Shown here one piece after another: positions 27,780 to 36,730 of a stretch of DNA of 64,000 nucleotides (positions are counted from its first letter, which is position 1; every line of letters starts with the position of its first letter). Made by a program: the position numbers and the translations under genes. Origin of the DNA: JAUIIK01 sp041390865 (lineage in GTDB: Bacteria > Chloroflexota > Chloroflexia > Thermomicrobiales > CFX8); NCBI GenBank assembly GCA_041390865.1, contig JAWKPC010000004.1:248001-312000 (forward strand), read 5' to 3'. The notes under the pieces are model-generated. The model was given only the letters and a program-made list of their open reading frames with translations, did no database searches and was not told the origin of the DNA.

Positions 27780-28694
27780 TCAGGTTAACCAGCGCAACAA
27801 TCGCGGTTCGTCACCCTGATAGGTTACATAGCGTCGCACGTCATCGCACGCCGGTCCATCATCCGGCGCCTGATCCAGCTCGATCAAGACGAGCTCGGGC
27901 CTGGTCCGGAATCGCACGCCGACGGTTGATTGGCCCAACCCGTCCGAAATCACAACGACGGTCCCCTGATGCCAAGCCTGTCCCCGAACGTAGGGCAACG
28001 GAGGTTGGGGCCGCAACCCTTTGAGCCGCCTGATCTGCTGGATGAATGGCAGCCGTCCCGACGGCAAGAGCCGGATCTGCCCGCCGTGGGTATGGCCGGA
28101 GAGCAGTAGCCGGGCCCGGCCAACCGGCAAGCTGAGCGCGCTCGTCGGCGAATGGGCTACCAGGAGCAACGCCGGTTCTCCATCGGGAATCTGTTCGAGC
28201 GCCCGAGAGATGTCGTCCCTGCGGGTGTGCGGATCGTCAACACCGGCTATCCATGCCTCGCGGCCCCGGAGCGGAATCGAGATCGCATCATTTTGTAGAA
28301 CGCTCACGCCGGCGCCAGTCAGGTCGTCTACCAGCTGCGGGAGGTGCCAAGATCCTCCCCGGTAGTCATGGTTGCCGGTCACGGCTACGACCGGGATCGA
28401 CGCGGGCCAGCTGCTGAACAGGTCCCCCGCCTCCATGTTTCCGCCCTCGTCGAAGAAGTCGCCGCCGAGAACGATGACGTCTGGATCGAACGCGATGGCT
28501 TTTTGCTTCGCCCGTTCGAGCGTTTCGAGGGACACTCGCTTGCCGCCCGCGTGGAAATCCGTCAGCAGCGCGATGCGTGCTCCGCGCCACTCGACCGGCA
28601 ATCCGGGCAAGCCGATGCGCAGCCGGGTGATCCGGAGCCAGCTGGTGGCGATCCTGGTCATGTAGAGAGCGAGCAGTCCGGCTAACGCCAGCAT
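27780..28694 (-). CDS. Membrane-anchored metallophosphoesterase (YkuE/YaeI-like)
   Basis: About 304 residues with an N-terminal membrane anchor. All five calcineurin-like metal motifs are intact: LTDFHAG (DxH), GGDFFDEGG, VTGNHDYRGG, VAHSPTSA and LSGHTHGGQIRL. YkuE/YaeI-type enzymes hydrolyse phospholipid-linked phosphates such as UDP-diacylglucosamine analogues; the substrate here is unknown. The given start may be internal, since a few plausible residues precede it. It is probably translated before the DUF1786 gene, 12 bases downstream. Confidence 0.9.
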   Translation of the reverse strand: MLALAGLLALYMTRIATSWLRITRLRIGLPGLPVEWRGARIALLTDFHAGGKRVSLETLERAKQKAIAFDPDVIVLGGDFFDEGGNMEAGDLFSSWPASIPVVAVTGNHDYRGGSWHLPQLVDDLTGAGVSVLQNDAISIPLRGREAWIAGVDDPHTRRDDISRALEQIPDGEPALLLVAHSPTSALSLPVGRARLLLSGHTHGGQIRLLPSGRLPFIQQIRRLKGLRPQPPLPYVRGQAWHQGTVVVISDGLGQSTVGVRFRTRPELVLIELDQAPDDGPACDDVRRYVTYQGDEPRLLRWLT

Positions 28695-28900
28695 CAGCAG
28701 CCCGAATTGTTTGCGCTTGTTCAGCCGCGGCCCCCTTTCCCAGCGGAAATAGTAACCCCTGGGCTCTGATCGCGTTCTTAGGATCGAGGGGATGGCGGTG
28801 GCGCCATGTTGAGAAGTCTCATGATAGGCTATTCAATCAGCATCACAGGATGCGGCACACTCGCCGGACGTCCGATTCGGAATGTGCGGGAAAGGTCATA

Positions 28901-30217
28901 ATGTCCAGGGATAATCAACGTCGCAGGGGCCGCGAAGAGCGGGCGCAGAGCCGCCGAGCTCAACGCGTGATCGAAGCGCAACAGGCAAAACGCCGGCGCA
29001 TGCTGATGATCGTCGGCGGCATCGTCGGCGGTGCCGTCGTCATCGCCGGCTTGCTCTTCCTGTTCAGCCGCGAGCCGGAGCCGGCAGCCGCGGACGAACC
29101 AGTCGTTTCCGCTCCGGCCCCGCAGATCGAAGTGCCGACCGAGGGTCGGACGAAGGGTAATCCCGACGCGCCGGTAACGGTCGTCGAGTACGGAGATTTC
29201 CAGTGACCAGGCTGCGGTCAGTTCGCCCGTGTGGTCGAACCTCAACTTGTTCGAGATTTTGTCTCGACCGGCCAGGTCTATTTTGAGTACCGGGATTACG
29301 CGTTCCTCGGTGAAGAATCGCGCGAAGCCGCCGAAGCGGCGATGTGTGCCGAAGACCAGGGACTGTTCTGGGAGATGCATGACGCGATCTTCTACAACCA
29401 GGTCAGCGAGAACGACGGTGCCTTCGCCCGGAAGCGTCTCGACCGTATCGCTGAAACGGTCGAGGGACTGGACATGGAAGCATGGTCCCAGTGCATGGAT
29501 GATGATACGTACCAAGACGAGGTCGAGCAGAATACCGAAGACGCCCGACAGGCCGGCGTCCAGGGAACTCCGTCCTTCCTCGTCGACGGACAGCTGCTCT
29601 TCGGCGCGAGCTACGAAGAACTCAGCCAGCAGATTCAGCAGGCACTGGGAAGCTCGAGCGGGTCGTCACACAACCAACCAGGAGATCACCTGATGTCAGA
29701 GACACACGCCGGCCCTATGGACACGACCTACCAGGCTGACAACGACGCCCCGCGCGGGGCGTCGTTGTTGTCGCTATCCGGTTTGACGCTGCTGCTGAGC
29801 ATCATCGGCGCCGGTATCGCCGGGTACCTGACCTACGTTCACTTCGACGAGAGCGTGCTCGTCTGCACCGCCAGCGGCGGCTGCCACACCGTCCAGCAGA
29901 GCGATTACGCGACGATCGGTCCCATCCCGATCGCGCTGCTCGGGCTGGGGATGTTCCTGGCACTGATCGCACTCTCGCTCGTGCGAATGCTGAACTGGAG
30001 CATCATGAGCGCCGACACGGCAACGATGATCTCCTGGGGCATGACTCTCTCGGCGATCCTCTACTACGCGTACCTCGTCTACGTCGAGATCTTTGTCCTG
30101 GAAGCCATCTGCCAGTGGTGCGTCGCGACGACGGCGATCACCGTGGTGATCTTCGCGATCGAGTCATTCCGGATCAAGGACGCGCTCTCGATTCCCGACG
30201 AAGACATGATTGACTGA
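28901..30217 (+). CDS. DsbA-like / VKOR disulfide-forming fusion with predicted selenocysteine
   Basis: From ATG 28901 (GGGAAAGG upstream) the frame codes a basic N-terminus, one membrane anchor (residues 34-55) and a thioredoxin-fold DsbA domain starting VTVVEYGDFQ. At codon 102 (29204-29206) it meets TGA, exactly where the first Cys of CxxC belongs. It then continues in the same frame as PGCGQFARVVEP, and the domain runs to the cis-Pro region GVQGTPSFLVDG. The motif is therefore UPGC with Cys 105. From residue 265 a VKOR domain follows with four segments, the loop Cys pair 322/328 and the quinone-side CQWC (404/407). DsbA and VKOR together form and reoxidise disulfides outside the membrane. 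Alternatives are a TGC-to-TGA base error, or two genes (see findings). No selA, selB, selC or selD lies in the window. Confidence 0.75.
29204..29206 (+). other. In-frame UGA at the active-site Cys position (predicted Sec codon)
   Basis: TGA between codons for YGDFQ and PGCGQF. Both sides belong to one thioredoxin-fold domain in the same frame. A weak hairpin can be drawn just downstream (CCA with UGG, then GGC with GCC) and a clean six-base stem UCGAAC/GUUCGA lies at about +29 to +48, but neither is a textbook bacterial SECIS by eye. Confidence 0.65.
29739..29768. repeat. Perfect 30-base palindrome in the DsbA-VKOR linker
   Basis: ACAACGACGCCCCGC followed directly by its exact reverse complement. 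It lies 44 bases after an internal ATG (29693) that has AGGAG eight bases upstream. It codes the linker residues between the two modules. In RNA it would form a very stable hairpin. Confidence 0.75.
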
Positions 30218-30221
30218 CGCG

Positions 30222-30899
30222 ATGACGACGATCACCCCGGCCATGGAGGACTACCTCAAGATCATCTTCGGTCTTGAGGAGATCGGCGAGCGGATCACCA
30301 CCCAGGCGATCGCCGAACAGATGAACGTCGCCGCCCCCTCGGTGACCGGGATGATCAAACGCCTCCACGATCTGAACCTCGTCGATCACGCGCCCTACCG
30401 GGGCGTCACGCTCACCGAGGCAGGGCGTAAAGTCGCCCTCGAAGTCGTCCGCCACCACCGGCTACTCGAACTCTATCTTGCCGATGCCCTCGGCTACTCA
30501 TGGGACGAGGTCCACGACGAAGCAGATCGGATGGAGCACACGATTTCGGAGGAGTTCGAGGCTCGCATTGATGAGGCGCTCGGGTTTCCGACGCACGATC
30601 CTCACGGCGATCCGATCCCGACCCTCTCCGGAGACCTGCCGAAATCGAAGCACCGTCGCCTGAGCGATCTGGAAGACGGCCAGAAGGCGACGGTTGTTCG
30701 GATCTTCCACGACGATAGCGAGCGGCTTCGCTACCTCGGCCAGCTCGGCCTGTATCCGAATTCGACCCTCACGGTTATCGAGAAGATGCCGTTCAACGGC
30801 CCGCTCCGGATTCAGGTCGAGGACGAAGAGCATGTGATCGGGCTCGATCTCGCCTCCGACGTCTACATCGAGCTTGCGAGCCCGACCGACGGCCGCTAG
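30222..30899 (+). CDS. DtxR/MntR-type metal-dependent regulator with FeoA-like domain
   Basis: About 225 residues. The winged helix (ITPAMEDYLKIIFGLEEIGE, ITTQAIAEQMNVAAPSVTGM) is followed by the metal-binding dimer domain with its His/Glu ligands (VVRHHRLLELYLADALGYSW, then EADRMEHTISEEFEARI) and a C-terminal FeoA/SH3-like domain. Such regulators respond to Mn(II) or Fe(II) and repress metal uptake genes. The ATG at 30222 lies five bases after the DsbA-VKOR stop, so the two genes are very likely co-transcribed. No transporter for Mn or Fe is next to it. Confidence 0.9.
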   Translation: MTTITPAMEDYLKIIFGLEEIGERITTQAIAEQMNVAAPSVTGMIKRLHDLNLVDHAPYRGVTLTEAGRKVALEVVRHHRLLELYLADALGYSWDEVHDEADRMEHTISEEFEARIDEALGFPTHDPHGDPIPTLSGDLPKSKHRRLSDLEDGQKATVVRIFHDDSERLRYLGQLGLYPNSTLTVIEKMPFNGPLRIQVEDEEHVIGLDLASDVYIELASPTDGR

Positions 30900-30929
30900 T
30901 TGCCGGCCTTACCGATTTGTACGTACAAT
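30900..30929 (+). promoter_or_regulatory. Promoter of recJ with TTGTACGTACAA palindrome
   Basis: TTGCCG, 18-base spacer, TACAAT. The 12-base perfect palindrome TTGTACGTACAA (30917-30928) overlaps the -10 box. The GTG start of recJ is 40 bases downstream of the -10 box. This is the clearest of four similar sites. Confidence 0.5.
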
Positions 30930-30968
30930 CCAAATCCACACGAGGACGATCTATCGAGACGGGGTGTT

Positions 30969-32669
30969 GTGGCGCTGGCCGTTCCTTCGACAACCGCGAT
31001 CTGGCACGAACCACCAACACTATCGCCAGATGATCTGGCAATCACCGACTGGCCGCTCCTGAGCGCGATCCTCCACCGGCGCGGCATCCGAACGCCGGCT
31101 GACGTCAAGCGATTCCTCTATCCCGGCGAGCTTCCGTTCGGCGACCCGATGCTGCTGCCGGATATGCACCAGGCAGTGTCGATGATCCGCGACGCCCTCG
31201 AATCCGGTGAAACGATCGGGGTCTTCGGCGACTACGACGTCGACGGCATCAGCTCGACGGCAATGCTGACGAGGGCGTTACGCCGCATGGGAGGCAGTGT
31301 CGTCCCGCGCATTCCACATCGGGTCAATGATGGCTACGGGTTGAACAGCAAAGCGGTCCGGGCGTTCGCCAGTGACGGCTGCCGACTGCTGATTACCGTT
31401 GATTGCGGCTCGAGCAACGTCGCCGAGATTGATCTGGCACTGTCGCTCGGGATGAAGGTCATCGTCGTCGACCATCACCGCGTCCATCACGAGCTTCCGC
31501 GCGAGATCGCGTTCATCTCGCCCAAGCGAGACGTCAACGCCTATCCCGAAGCGGAGCTGGCGACCGCTGGCGTCGCCTACATGCTCGTCCGGGCGCTGCT
31601 TGGAGATGATGAGGCCGAGATGTACCTCCCCTACGCCGCACTGGCGACCGTCGCCGATGTCGTGCCATTGCGTGGAGAGAACAGAACGATCGTTGCCCGT
31701 GGCCTCGGGCTCCTGCAACGCTGGAGTCTGCCGGGATACAAGACTCTCTGCAAGATCGCCGGGATCGACCGGCGCGAGATCGACGCGTTCGACATCGGCT
31801 TCGTTATCGGCCCGCGGATCAACGCGGCCGGCCGGATGGATTCGCCCGATCTCGCGCTCGAGTGGTTCCTCGCCGACGATGTTGAATCGTCAACGCCCTA
31901 TTCCCAGCAACTCGACCGGCTCAATCGGGAGCGCCAGGCAGATACGAAACGGGTAACCCAGGAGGCGGAACTCCAGATTCGGATGCATGACGACGGAGGC
32001 GGTCAACCGGCGCTGGTCGTCGACGGCAGGGACTGGAGCCCGGGCGTGATCGGAATCGTCGCCGGGCGTCTCGCCGAACGCTTCAACCGGCCGGCAATCG
32101 TCATCTCACGCGGTCCGCAGTTCAGCACCGGCTCGGCCCGGACTGCCGGAGAAGTCGATATCGTCGAAGCGATCCGCGCCTGCCGGGATCTGCTGGAGCG
32201 GTTCGGCGGCCATACCGCAGCGGCAGGCCTGACGATCGAGACGGCGAAGATCGACCGTTTCAGACAGGCATTGAGTAACGCCGTCCTCGACCAGCTTGAT
32301 GGAGAGCTTCCGGTGCGCGAGCTTCACCTTGATGCGGAGGTGCCGCACGAAGATCTGAGCCTGGCGACGGTCGAAAAGCTGGACGTTCTGGAGCCTTGCG
32401 GGCATGGCAACGACAGGCCGCTGTTCCTCGTCCGGGGCCTCCGGCCGGACCGGATCAGGACGAGCCGGGACGGGAAGCACTTGTTGTTCAACGTGACGGA
32501 CCGCTACGGGAAACAGCATCAAGCGACGTTTTTCAGTGCTGGAGAACGCTGCGGGGAACTCATGGCTTGCGGTATGATCGATGCAGCAGCCGATTTACGA
32601 CGCAATACGTGGAACGGTCGGGTTAGCCTTCAGTTGAGGTTAACCGATTTTCGACCGGCATCCGGCTAG
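30969..32669 (+). CDS. recJ: Single-stranded-DNA-specific exonuclease RecJ
   Basis: About 566 residues. The DHH phosphoesterase motifs are in order: GVFGDYDVDGISSTAMLTRA (motif I), LLITVDCGSSNVAEIDLAL (II) and VIVVDHHRVHHELP (III, DHH). The later DHHA1 motif is GGHTAAAGLTIETAK, and the C-terminal OB-like domain ends near TDFRPAS. RecJ degrades ssDNA 5' to 3' in recombination and mismatch repair. The GTG at 30969 gives the family start; the frame is open slightly upstream through the promoter region. Length is normal. Confidence 0.93.
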   Translation: MALAVPSTTAIWHEPPTLSPDDLAITDWPLLSAILHRRGIRTPADVKRFLYPGELPFGDPMLLPDMHQAVSMIRDALESGETIGVFGDYDVDGISSTAMLTRALRRMGGSVVPRIPHRVNDGYGLNSKAVRAFASDGCRLLITVDCGSSNVAEIDLALSLGMKVIVVDHHRVHHELPREIAFISPKRDVNAYPEAELATAGVAYMLVRALLGDDEAEMYLPYAALATVADVVPLRGENRTIVARGLGLLQRWSLPGYKTLCKIAGIDRREIDAFDIGFVIGPRINAAGRMDSPDLALEWFLADDVESSTPYSQQLDRLNRERQADTKRVTQEAELQIRMHDDGGGQPALVVDGRDWSPGVIGIVAGRLAERFNRPAIVISRGPQFSTGSARTAGEVDIVEAIRACRDLLERFGGHTAAAGLTIETAKIDRFRQALSNAVLDQLDGELPVRELHLDAEVPHEDLSLATVEKLDVLEPCGHGNDRPLFLVRGLRPDRIRTSRDGKHLLFNVTDRYGKQHQATFFSAGERCGELMACGMIDAAADLRRNTWNGRVSLQLRLTDFRPASG

Positions 32670-33248
32670 CGCCATGCTTGAATTCGGCTGCTGCTGAGGC
32701 CTGCCTCTAACTGCCCGATCTTTGCGGACGCCGGTGGTTAGGGGCAGGCTTCAGCACATCTTCAAATGATAGCGAATAACGCTCGCTTGTGCTTCACGAA
32801 ACTGCAACCTCGCACGATAATCCTGATCATTCCGCCAAGGCATGTCGCGAATTGCCTGCCGGATTGGTCATCTCGACTGGATCGTGAAATGACATCCCTG
32901 AACCTGCGGCGATTCCGTATCACGCGCTGATTCCATTTCAGGTTGACGAAGGCGCGGGCAACTCGTCGATAGCATGCGGCTGGCCGGGTCCTACGAGTCG
33001 ATTCTGCGACGCACATCGCCGCCCCTCGCAGCATGCAGGACACGTGTAGAGGCATGATTTAGACCGTTACTCGCCGAAAACAGTATGAAGCGGTTCCCGG
33101 AAAACGGATTCGGAAACGTCGCGGTTACCGGGGACTGCCCGTAGCAAGTCAACCCTGCGGCGTGCCGGATCCCGGTAGCCTCCATCGCATGAGCCAATCG
33201 GCGACAATGATGGTCTGGTAGGACCACCCCGAGGAAAGCGAGACGACA
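32670..33248. other. Intergenic region with recJ-proximal hairpin
   Basis: About 580 bases with no convincing gene. A long inverted repeat (32699-32711 with 32737-32749) lies directly behind recJ. The rest has lower GC than the genes around it and no repeat I can match elsewhere in the window. Confidence 0.5.
32699..32749 (+). terminator. Hairpin downstream of recJ
   Basis: GCCTGCCTCTAAC and GTTAGGGGCAGGC pair over 13 positions (one G-U in RNA) around a 25-base loop. There is no clear T-run, so it may be a Rho-assisted terminator or mRNA-stabilising hairpin. Confidence 0.45.
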
Positions 33249-34363
33249 ATGGCCGATGAGCGGATGCGATTTCGAGATCTGACCGGACGGGGCATTGGAT
33301 CCCTGCCGACCGGACCACTGAACGCGATTACCGACGTTACCGGCGTCGAGGTCGGACAGGTCACCGTTTCCCATGGCGATCCACCGGGTTCGCCGGGAGA
33401 AGGGCCGGCCCGAACCGGCGTCACCGCTATCTGGCCCGGACATCGCGACATCTTCGAACGGCCGGTCCCGGCCGGCACCCACGTCCTGGCAGGCACCGGC
33501 GAGATCATCTGCATGACCGAGATCGACGAACTGGGCATGCTCGCATCGCCGATCCTCCTGACCAATTCGATGCAGATCGGAAGCGTCTACGACGCGACGG
33601 CACGCTACCTGATGGCCCGGAACCCGGAGATCGGAGGACGACCCATGTCACGATGCCGGTCGTCGGAGAGTGCGACGACTCGTTCCTGAACGACTCGCGC
33701 GGGATGCACGTCCAGCAGCAGCACGTCTTCGACGCGCTGGACTCGGCGACGGGCGGCCCTGTCGATGAAGGCGCCGTGGGCTCCGGCACCGGGATGATCT
33801 GCATGGGATTCAAGGGCGGTATCGGCACATCGTCGCGTGTCGTCGAGATCGGTAACGACGCCTACACCGTCGGGGTCCTGGTCATGACCAACTACGGCAG
33901 ACGGCGGCGACTAACTATCGCGGGCCGCCACCTGGGACCGGAACTCACCGAGCTCACGCCGGAGATCGGCCCGGCCCCGCCGCCGGAGGGACGGCATGGC
34001 GAAGGCTCGGCGATCGTTGTCGCGGCAACGGACGCGCCATTGACCAGCCATCAACTGGCGAGGCTTGCCAAACGCGCCGCGTTCGGGCTGGTGCGCGTCG
34101 GTTCGGCGGGAGGCAACGGATCCGGCGAACTGGCGCTGGCATTCTCGACGGCCTACACCCTCGATGAGATGCCGAAGTACCGCGTCGATCTGCTGAACAA
34201 TTTCGCGACCGATGAGCTGTTCGAAGCGACGGTCGATGCGTCCGAGGAAGCGATCGTCAACAGCCTCTGCATGGCAACGACCACAGTTGGACGCGACGGC
34301 AACACGGTTCATGCATTGCCGCTGGACCGGCTGGCGGAACTGCTCGATCTCGACCAGTCCTGA
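33249..34363 (+). CDS. P1 (DmpA/S58) family peptidase, frameshifted
   Basis: The N-terminal part (LPTGPLNAITDVTGVEVGQV, TGVTAIWPGHRDIFERPVPA, then GELGMLASPILLTNS-like ELGMLASPILLTNSMQIGSV) and the later part (MPVVGECDDSFLNDSRGMHV, MICMGFKGGIGTSSRVVEIG, GVLVMTNYGRRRRLTIAG) together make a typical S58 aminopeptidase/DmpA-like protein. These are Ntn-like enzymes that self-cleave into two chains. The two parts lie in different frames: a one-base shift is needed between about 33630 and 33650 (NPEIGG then RTTHVTMPVV). It may be a true break or an indel error. The catalytic Ser region is not fully clear by eye. Confidence 0.75.
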
Positions 34364-34385
34364 ACCGCTTTGTTTGAACCCGTAG

Positions 34386-34416
34386 CCTATTGATGACAGC
34401 AGCTGTCACCAATAGG
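34386..34416. promoter_or_regulatory. 31-base near-perfect dyad upstream of the WYL regulator
   Basis: Two 15-base arms (left CCTATTGATGACAGC) with a single mismatch around a central A. It lies between the P1 peptidase stop and the WYL start and is followed immediately by a second inverted repeat. A large operator or a bidirectional terminator would both fit; the lack of a T-run and the AT-rich outer arms favour an operator. Confidence 0.5.
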
Positions 34417-34436
34417 TTGCATAATCCCAATGCAAC
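34416..34436. promoter_or_regulatory. Second inverted repeat GTTGCAT-7-ATGCAAC
   Basis: Perfect seven-base arms around AATCCCA, directly adjoining the 31-base dyad and ending about 28 bases before the WYL gene start. Probable second operator half-site pair or promoter-proximal regulatory site. Confidence 0.45.
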
Positions 34437-34463
34437 GGATACCTCTGAGTGCAAGGGGCGAGT

Positions 34464-35450
34464 GTGCGTGCCGACCGGTTGCTTTCGATCCTGCTGATGC
34501 TCCAGACGAACCGGCGCATGACGACGGAGGAACTCGCCGGCCGGCTGGAAGTATCCAGCCGCACGATCCACCGGGATATGGATGCGTTGAGTGGCGCTGG
34601 AGTACCCGTCGTTGGATTCCCCGGACGGGGAGGTGGATGGGAACTGCTGGAACCATACAGGACAGATCTCACCGGACTGACCCGCCGGGAAAGCCAGACG
34701 ATGTTTCTGGACGCTCTGCCGCATCCGCTCTCGGATCTGGGGCTGGATCAGGCCGCGCGGTCGGCCCGGCTGAAGCTTCTGGCAGCGTTGACCCAGGACG
34801 CCAGGAACACAGTCGAACATACCCGCCAGCGGCTCTACATCGACCCGACCGGTTGGCGAGGACAGACCCGGGACACGCCGGGGCTGCTGTCGACGATCCA
34901 GGCGGCGGTCTGGTCCAACCAGCGCATCCGGATCACCTATCGGAGAGCCGATGGCACTGTCGTCGAGCGAGCCGTCAGCCCGCTCGGGCTCGTGGCCAAA
35001 GGCCAGGTCTGGTATCTCGTTGCGGCGACGAACGACGATTTCCGGACCTACCGCATCTCGCGAATGATCGACGTCGAAATCGACGACGCCCCCGCCGACC
35101 GGCCCCCGGATTTCGACCTGCGAGACTACTGGGAACAGTCGACCAGCGAGTTCCAGACGGCGCTACCCAGCTTCGAGGTCCAGATGGACGTCGCGGAGTC
35201 GCTGCTCAATCGTGTCCGGTTCGGACTCGGGTTCGCGCGGGTGGAAGAGATCGGCGAGCCGGGTGCGGATGGCTGGACACCGGTCCGGATCGATTTCGGC
35301 GTCGGGGATGAAGCTTGCGGTTTCGTCCTCCGCTACGGCACCGAGATTCGCAACGTCGACCCGCCGGGCGTTATGCACGACGCACTGGCCCGCGCACAAA
35401 CCATGATCGAGCGATTCGGGGCGCCAGACGGCGGATCGAAGGCTAGCTGA
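34464..35450 (+). CDS. WYL-domain transcriptional regulator
   Basis: About 328 residues. N-terminal HTH (RADRLLSILLMLQTNRRMTT, EELAGRLEVSSRTIHRDMDA), then a WYL ligand-binding domain (AVWSNQRIRITYRRADGTVV, ERAVSPLGLVAKGQVWYLVA) and a C-terminal WCX-type extension. WYL proteins bind nucleic-acid or metabolite ligands and often regulate DNA repair, phage defence or catabolism. The GTG at 34464 has AAGGGGCGAGT just upstream; a GTG 15 bases earlier is an alternative. The strong dyads at 34386-34436 suggest autoregulation. It is convergent with the amidase gene, two bases apart. Confidence 0.9.
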   Translation: MRADRLLSILLMLQTNRRMTTEELAGRLEVSSRTIHRDMDALSGAGVPVVGFPGRGGGWELLEPYRTDLTGLTRRESQTMFLDALPHPLSDLGLDQAARSARLKLLAALTQDARNTVEHTRQRLYIDPTGWRGQTRDTPGLLSTIQAAVWSNQRIRITYRRADGTVVERAVSPLGLVAKGQVWYLVAATNDDFRTYRISRMIDVEIDDAPADRPPDFDLRDYWEQSTSEFQTALPSFEVQMDVAESLLNRVRFGLGFARVEEIGEPGADGWTPVRIDFGVGDEACGFVLRYGTEIRNVDPPGVMHDALARAQTMIERFGAPDGGSKAS

Positions 35451-35452
35451 CG

Positions 35453-36730
35453 CTACTGCTTCTTCTGCTGTTGGACACCGTGGGGCGGACGCGGGAGCCG
35501 GGGCATGTGCTGCTCCACCCAGCGAGCAACGCGCAGCAATTTGACATCGGCTTCCGGATGCGTCCCGATAAGCTGGACGCCAATCGGCAGATAGTCGGGG
35601 TTGAATCCGATCGGGAGGGTGATCGACGGCAGGCCCAACAGCGTCGCCACCGCCTGAAGGCTGTGATTCCCGGTCGTGCTCAGATCCGGAGCAACGGACT
35701 GGCTGGTTGGGATCGCGATGGCATCGAACGGCGACCAGAGATCGACCGTTTCCTGACGAAGCTGCTCGCGCATTCGTTGCGCCCGGACATAGACGTCCGC
35801 CGGGAGGGCGAGGCCGGTCTCAACCATCGAACGCACCTTCGGCTGGTACTCGTCCGGATGCTTGAAGATCAGCTCCGCGTGAGCCGCTGCCGCTTCGGAG
35901 CGGGACACGATCGTGTGAATCGCGATGAAGTTATTGAACGAAATCGGGGCGACGGTGTGCTGAATGACGGCACCGTCGTTCGCCAGGGCTTCCAGGCCGT
36001 CAATGACGCCGTCCCGCATCCGCTCGCCGGCGTTCGCCAGCGCATCCGCCCAGATCGCCAGCCGGGGCGGGCCGATCGGCTCAACAGTCCCGGCGCGGGG
36101 CAGGCCCGGACGTGCCATGACGTCATAGGCCCTGGCGGCGTTGACAACCGTTCGGGAGTGAATCCCGATCGTGTCCAGGCTCGCGGCGAACGGAACGACG
36201 CCCTCCGTCGAGGTCCAGCCGAAGCCCGGCTTGAATCCGATGATCCCGCAGTAGGCGGACGGCCGCAAGACCGATCCCCCGGTCTGCGTCCCGAGCGCCA
36301 GATCGACATGGTGAGCCGAGACGGCGGCCGCGGACCCGGCGCTGGAACCGCCGGGCGTGCGCTCCAGATTCCACGGGTTCTTCGTTTTGGATGGATCAGA
36401 AGACGCGAACTGGGTTGTGACCGTCTTCCCGACGATGAGCGCCCCGGCACGACGGAGCCGCGCAACGACCGGGGCGTCCCGTTCAGCGGCGCAATCCTCG
36501 AACGGCGCGAATCCGGCGGCGGTCGGCAGCCCGCCTACATCGATAATGTCCTTGATGCCGACGGTCAACCCGGCGAGCGGCAGATCTTCGCCGGAAGCCA
36601 GGCGGCCGTCGATAAGCTGCGCCTGCTGCTGCACCGCATCCTCATCGATCCGTACCCAGGCCTGGACATCGCCATCGGTCTCCCGAATGCCGTCCAGGAT
36701 GTCGGAAACGGTCGAGGCAACCCGGTCCAT
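35453..36730 (-). CDS. Amidase-signature hydrolase, coupled to a small partner gene
   Basis: 425 residues. Lys in LAGLTVGIKDIIDVGG, the Gly/Ser block RTPGGSSAGSAAAVSAHH, and the nucleophile region LALGTQTGGSVLRPSAYCGI define an amidase-signature enzyme, closer to AtzE/AtzF- and GatA-type enzymes than to the first amidase. The ATG overlaps the stop of a 61-residue upstream gene as TGATG. That arrangement is like AtzG-AtzE or GatC-GatA pairs, where the small protein stabilises the amidase. The substrate is unknown. The gene is the last of an apparent three-gene run headed by ppk. Confidence 0.87.
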   Translation of the reverse strand: MDRVASTVSDILDGIRETDGDVQAWVRIDEDAVQQQAQLIDGRLASGEDLPLAGLTVGIKDIIDVGGLPTAAGFAPFEDCAAERDAPVVARLRRAGALIVGKTVTTQFASSDPSKTKNPWNLERTPGGSSAGSAAAVSAHHVDLALGTQTGGSVLRPSAYCGIIGFKPGFGWTSTEGVVPFAASLDTIGIHSRTVVNAARAYDVMARPGLPRAGTVEPIGPPRLAIWADALANAGERMRDGVIDGLEALANDGAVIQHTVAPISFNNFIAIHTIVSRSEAAAAHAELIFKHPDEYQPKVRSMVETGLALPADVYVRAQRMREQLRQETVDLWSPFDAIAIPTSQSVAPDLSTTGNHSLQAVATLLGLPSITLPIGFNPDYLPIGVQLIGTHPEADVKLLRVARWVEQHMPRLPRPPHGVQQQKKQ

